Source of the DNA: Clostridiales bacterium
GTDB taxonomy: Bacteria > Bacillota_A > Clostridia > Peptostreptococcales > Anaerovoracaceae
DNA: 15,964 nucleotides
NCBI GenBank assembly: GCA_024697655.1
Contig: JAILFI010000141.1
Location: 1 to 15,964, forward strand
Direction: 5' to 3'
How positions within the stretch are numbered: the first letter of the stretch is position 1; every line of letters begins with the position of its first letter. This document shows positions 15,223-15,964 of this stretch, in pieces. The position numbers and the translations under genes were made by a program. The notes beneath the pieces were generated by a model that ran no database searches, had not been told where the DNA came from, and saw only the letters and a program-made list of their open reading frames with translations.

Positions 15223-15964
15223 CTATTTCACTCCATGGTACTGATAGTAGCAGGCCTCAAGCCTGCCATTGTATAACTTACGGCGGCGGTCCGCTTCGCC
15301 GAGCGCTTCCTCCACCGACTTGTCCGAGGTGATCAGGAACAGCGACCAGTCCGGATGCGCCTCTCTGAGTTTGGCAAGCGCTGCATAGATATGCTCGATG
15401 CCCTCGCGGTCGCCGATGCGCTCGCCGTACGGCGGGTTCATGACGATCACGCCGCGCTCGCCCTGCGCTTCAAAGTCCGCCATGTCCATGCAGGTAAACC
15501 GGATATCCTCCCCGACGCCGGCCGCGTCCGCATTGGCTCTGGCCGCTTCGATGGCAGAGGGCTCGATGTCGACCGCTTCGATGTCGAGTTCGCAGTCGAG
15601 GTCCATCGCTGCATACGCTTCTTGCCGCGCCTTCTTCCAGATCTCCGGAGACAGACAGGGCCACTCCTCGGCGAGGAACTTTCTCGACAGCCCCGGCGCG
15701 ATGTTGCGCGCCAGCATCGCCGCCTCGATCGGGATGGTGCCACTCCCGCAGCACAGGTCTGCGAGATGCCGGTCCTTGCGGTAGAACGACAGCTGCACCA
15801 GTGCGCTGGCCAGCGTTTCCTTCATCGGCGCCGCCACTTCCTGCACGCGGTAGCCGCGCTTGAACAGCCCGTCCCCCGTCGTGTCGAGCGTGACCGTGGC
15901 GCGGTCCTTGAGCAGCGTCACCTTGATGGGAAACAGCGGGCCGCTCTCCTCAAAGTGCTCGATA
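15223..15964 (-). CDS. RlmL/YpsC-type class I SAM-dependent RNA methyltransferase (N-terminus outside window)
   Basis: The frame is open to the window edge, so the 5' end is missing; 247 codons are visible. The segment starting IEHFEESGPLFPIKV and continuing through LDTTGDGLFKRGYR is the usual link between the missing THUMP region and the catalytic domain of the UPF0020 family. The SAM-binding motif is LADLCCGSGTIPIEAA, the acidic ribose contact is in IEAVDIEP, and the catalytic motif is MNPPYGERIG. Relatives such as E. coli RlmL and B. subtilis YpsC methylate guanine N2 in 23S rRNA or are predicted to. The protein ends YYQYHGVK at TAG. Exact target position cannot be stated. A terminator follows about 120 bases downstream, after the inverted repeat. 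Confidence 0.93.
   Translation of the reverse strand, partial: IEHFEESGPLFPIKVTLLKDRATVTLDTTGDGLFKRGYRVQEVAAPMKETLASALVQLSFYRKDRHLADLCCGSGTIPIEAAMLARNIAPGLSRKFLAEEWPCLSPEIWKKARQEAYAAMDLDCELDIEAVDIEPSAIEAARANADAAGVGEDIRFTCMDMADFEAQGERGVIVMNPPYGERIGDREGIEHIYAALAKLREAHPDWSLFLITSDKSVEEALGEADRRRKLYNGRLEACYYQYHGVK

Overview
The window is a chromosomal housekeeping segment of a low-to-mid-complexity Firmicute genome with fairly high GC. A member of the Clostridia is most likely. The evidence is the order trigger factor - clpP - clpX - lon - engB, strong AGGAGG-type ribosome binding sites, sigma-A type promoters and a Gram-positive-style ARG box. I cannot name a genus. Every recognisable gene except an 18-codon tail at the left edge lies on the minus strand, so transcription runs from right to left. 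I see no tRNA, rRNA, CRISPR array, insertion sequence or prophage gene, and no gene-free stretch exceeds about 240 bases.

Right end (15964 to about 15079): the C-terminal two thirds of an RlmL/YpsC-type RNA methyltransferase gene. It is followed by a noncoding stretch with a long, nearly continuous inverted repeat (15136-15214) and an intrinsic terminator (15079-15102).

Arginine block (15045 to 9397): one consensus promoter (TTGACA, 16 bp, TATAAT) with an ARG-box-like palindrome inside it drives carA-carB-argF. Carbamoyl phosphate synthetase makes carbamoyl phosphate and ornithine carbamoyltransferase uses it to make citrulline. The block ends at a strong terminator (9397-9425).

Protein-quality-control block (9348 to about 5293): a second clear promoter (TTGAAA, 17 bp, TAATAT with an upstream TG) reads into a CYTH/triphosphate-tunnel protein gene, then tig, clpP and clpX. 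Trigger factor handles nascent chains, and ClpX with ClpP degrades tagged or misfolded proteins. A terminator-like hairpin sits between clpX and lon.

Downstream block (5246 to 81): lon, engB (ribosome assembly GTPase), a small DUF1232 membrane protein, hpt (purine salvage) and pta (acetyl phosphate/acetyl-CoA exchange) follow closely spaced. They end at a bidirectional terminator (81-117) shared with the convergent gene at the left edge. This block may continue the clp transcript by read-through.

The most unusual feature is the structured noncoding element at 15136-15214. The rest is a well-organised but conventional set of genes, with a few regulatory hairpins worth checking.
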